Assembly (NCBI GenBank): GCA_020631815.1 | Contig: JACKGW010000002.1 | Location: 124,001-188,000, forward strand | DNA: 64,000 nt | Reading direction: 5' to 3' | Origin: Planctomycetota bacterium | GTDB lineage: Bacteria > Planctomycetota > PLA2 > JAEUHO01 | Shown here: piece after piece, positions 63,450 through 64,000 of the stretch | How the letters are laid out: each line of letters opens with the position of its first letter | Numbering within the stretch: position 1 is the stretch's first letter | Notes under the pieces: generated by a model | What the model was told of the DNA's origin: nothing | Seen by the model: only the letters and a program-made list of their open reading frames with translations | Databases searched by the model: none | Program-made: the position numbers and the translations under genes

Positions 63450-64000
63450 GTCTCGCTCCGCGACTCGCCGCCGGGCAGCAGCAGGACCACGAAGCCCAGG
63501 GCGAGCACGAGCAGCGAGCTGCCGGCATGGGACAGCAGCGCGTCGGGCACCCGCCCCTCCAAGAGGGCGCGCCCGCCGTCCACCAGACCGAAGTCGGGCG
63601 CCAGCGAGGTGACGCCTTCGAGGACGCCGCGGGCCCAGTCGGCCGTGCGGATGTCGGTGACGAGGGACAACAGCGGACGGCCCACGGCGCCCACGAGCAG
63701 CAGGCACCCGGTGAGGCCTGCCGCGGTCGGTGCCGACGTGAAGCGCGCCGCGGAGACGGCCCACGGCACCACGCTGGCCACGGCCAGGGCGATCGAGAGC
63801 GCAACGAGGAGCGCAACGAGCACGGACGGCAGGTCCGAGGGGCTCAGCAGCCGCGCGGACACCACGCGCAGGTGGATGTCCGACGACCGCGAGACGACCT
63901 GCATCGAGTCGGTGCCCGGCGGCACGTCGAACACGACGACGCCGCGCACGGGGACCTTGCGGCGCTGCGGCTCGCCCGTGGTGCCCGCACGCACGTCGAT
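63446..64000 (-). CDS. Membrane protein, 5' end outside window
   Basis: The C-terminal about 184 residues of a protein whose start lies beyond the window. A beta-rich segment (VRGVVVFDVPPGTDSMQVVSRSSDIHLRVV) precedes three hydrophobic helices (LPSVLVALLVALSIALAVASVV; AAGLTGCLLLVGAVG; SSLLVLALGFVVLLLPG). The layout could be the end of an ABC-2 permease or a gliding/transport accessory protein, but this cannot be decided. Its stop overlaps the next gene (GTGA). Confidence 0.55.
   Translation of the reverse strand: MDVRAGTTGEPQRRKVPVRGVVVFDVPPGTDSMQVVSRSSDIHLRVVSARLLSPSDLPSVLVALLVALSIALAVASVVPWAVSAARFTSAPTAAGLTGCLLLVGAVGRPLLSLVTDIRTADWARGVLEGVTSLAPDFGLVDGGRALLEGRVPDALLSHAGSSLLVLALGFVVLLLPGGESRSET

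Overview
The window is very GC-rich, tightly packed chromosomal DNA from a Gram-negative-type bacterium. Genes run on both strands, and adjacent genes often overlap by four bases (ATGA or GTGA), which suggests translational coupling. Many products carry signal peptides or lipoboxes, and there is an outer-membrane porin. Hanks-type kinases fused to sensor or TPR domains, a TPR-CHAT protease, carboxypeptidase-regulatory-like proteins and VCBS-repeat proteins together suggest Planctomycetota, with Myxococcota as the alternative. No marker gene settles the phylum. I saw no insertion sequence, prophage, CRISPR array or rRNA operon.

Layout. 0-13.5 kb: carboxypeptidase-regulatory-like surface proteins, a cation/proton antiporter with a degenerate EIIA domain, msrB, a secreted nuclease, a formyltransferase-like enzyme, the fused B12-dependent acyl-CoA mutase icmF, and a divergent ArsR / persulfide dioxygenase-rhodanese pair around a clear operator. 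13.5-23 kb: an Asp-rich lipoprotein; a four-gene coupled operon (ECF sigma, unknown protein, TPR-CHAT protease, subtilisin lipoprotein); a VCBS-repeat gene interrupted by an in-frame TGA that is followed at the right distance by a hairpin closely resembling a bacterial SECIS element; and an aldehyde dehydrogenase homologue lacking its catalytic residues. 23-27 kb: a porin and monohaem lipoprotein divergent from a small winged-helix regulator, then a secreted TPR protein.

27-36.8 kb holds a RiPP-like (lasso-peptide-like) cluster: asparagine-synthetase-like cyclase, B2-type transglutaminase-fold peptidase, PqqD-like recognition protein, ABC exporter, methyltransferase, HprK-like kinase, VanZ-like protein and nucleotidyltransferase. 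I could not find a precursor peptide. A CAT-anticodon tRNA (probably Ile2) and a glycine-rich RRM protein follow.

38-51 kb is a signalling region: a Ser/Thr kinase-ATPase-TPR protein coupled to a degenerate CPBP protein, a HEAT-VWA protein, a transmembrane Ser/Thr kinase, and a BlaI/BlaR1-like pair behind two abutting operator dyads. 51-64 kb carries two secreted proteins sharing a repeated domain, topA with a histone-H1-like Lys tail, a leucine-dehydrogenase-family gene, a DinG/XPD-type helicase, an EF-hand lipoprotein, rsfS and membrane proteins running off the window end.

The best candidates for undescribed biology are the putative selenocysteine-containing VCBS protein (20.3-21.6 kb), the sigma/CHAT/subtilisin operon (15.0-20.1 kb) and the precursor-less lasso-like cluster (27.2-36.8 kb).
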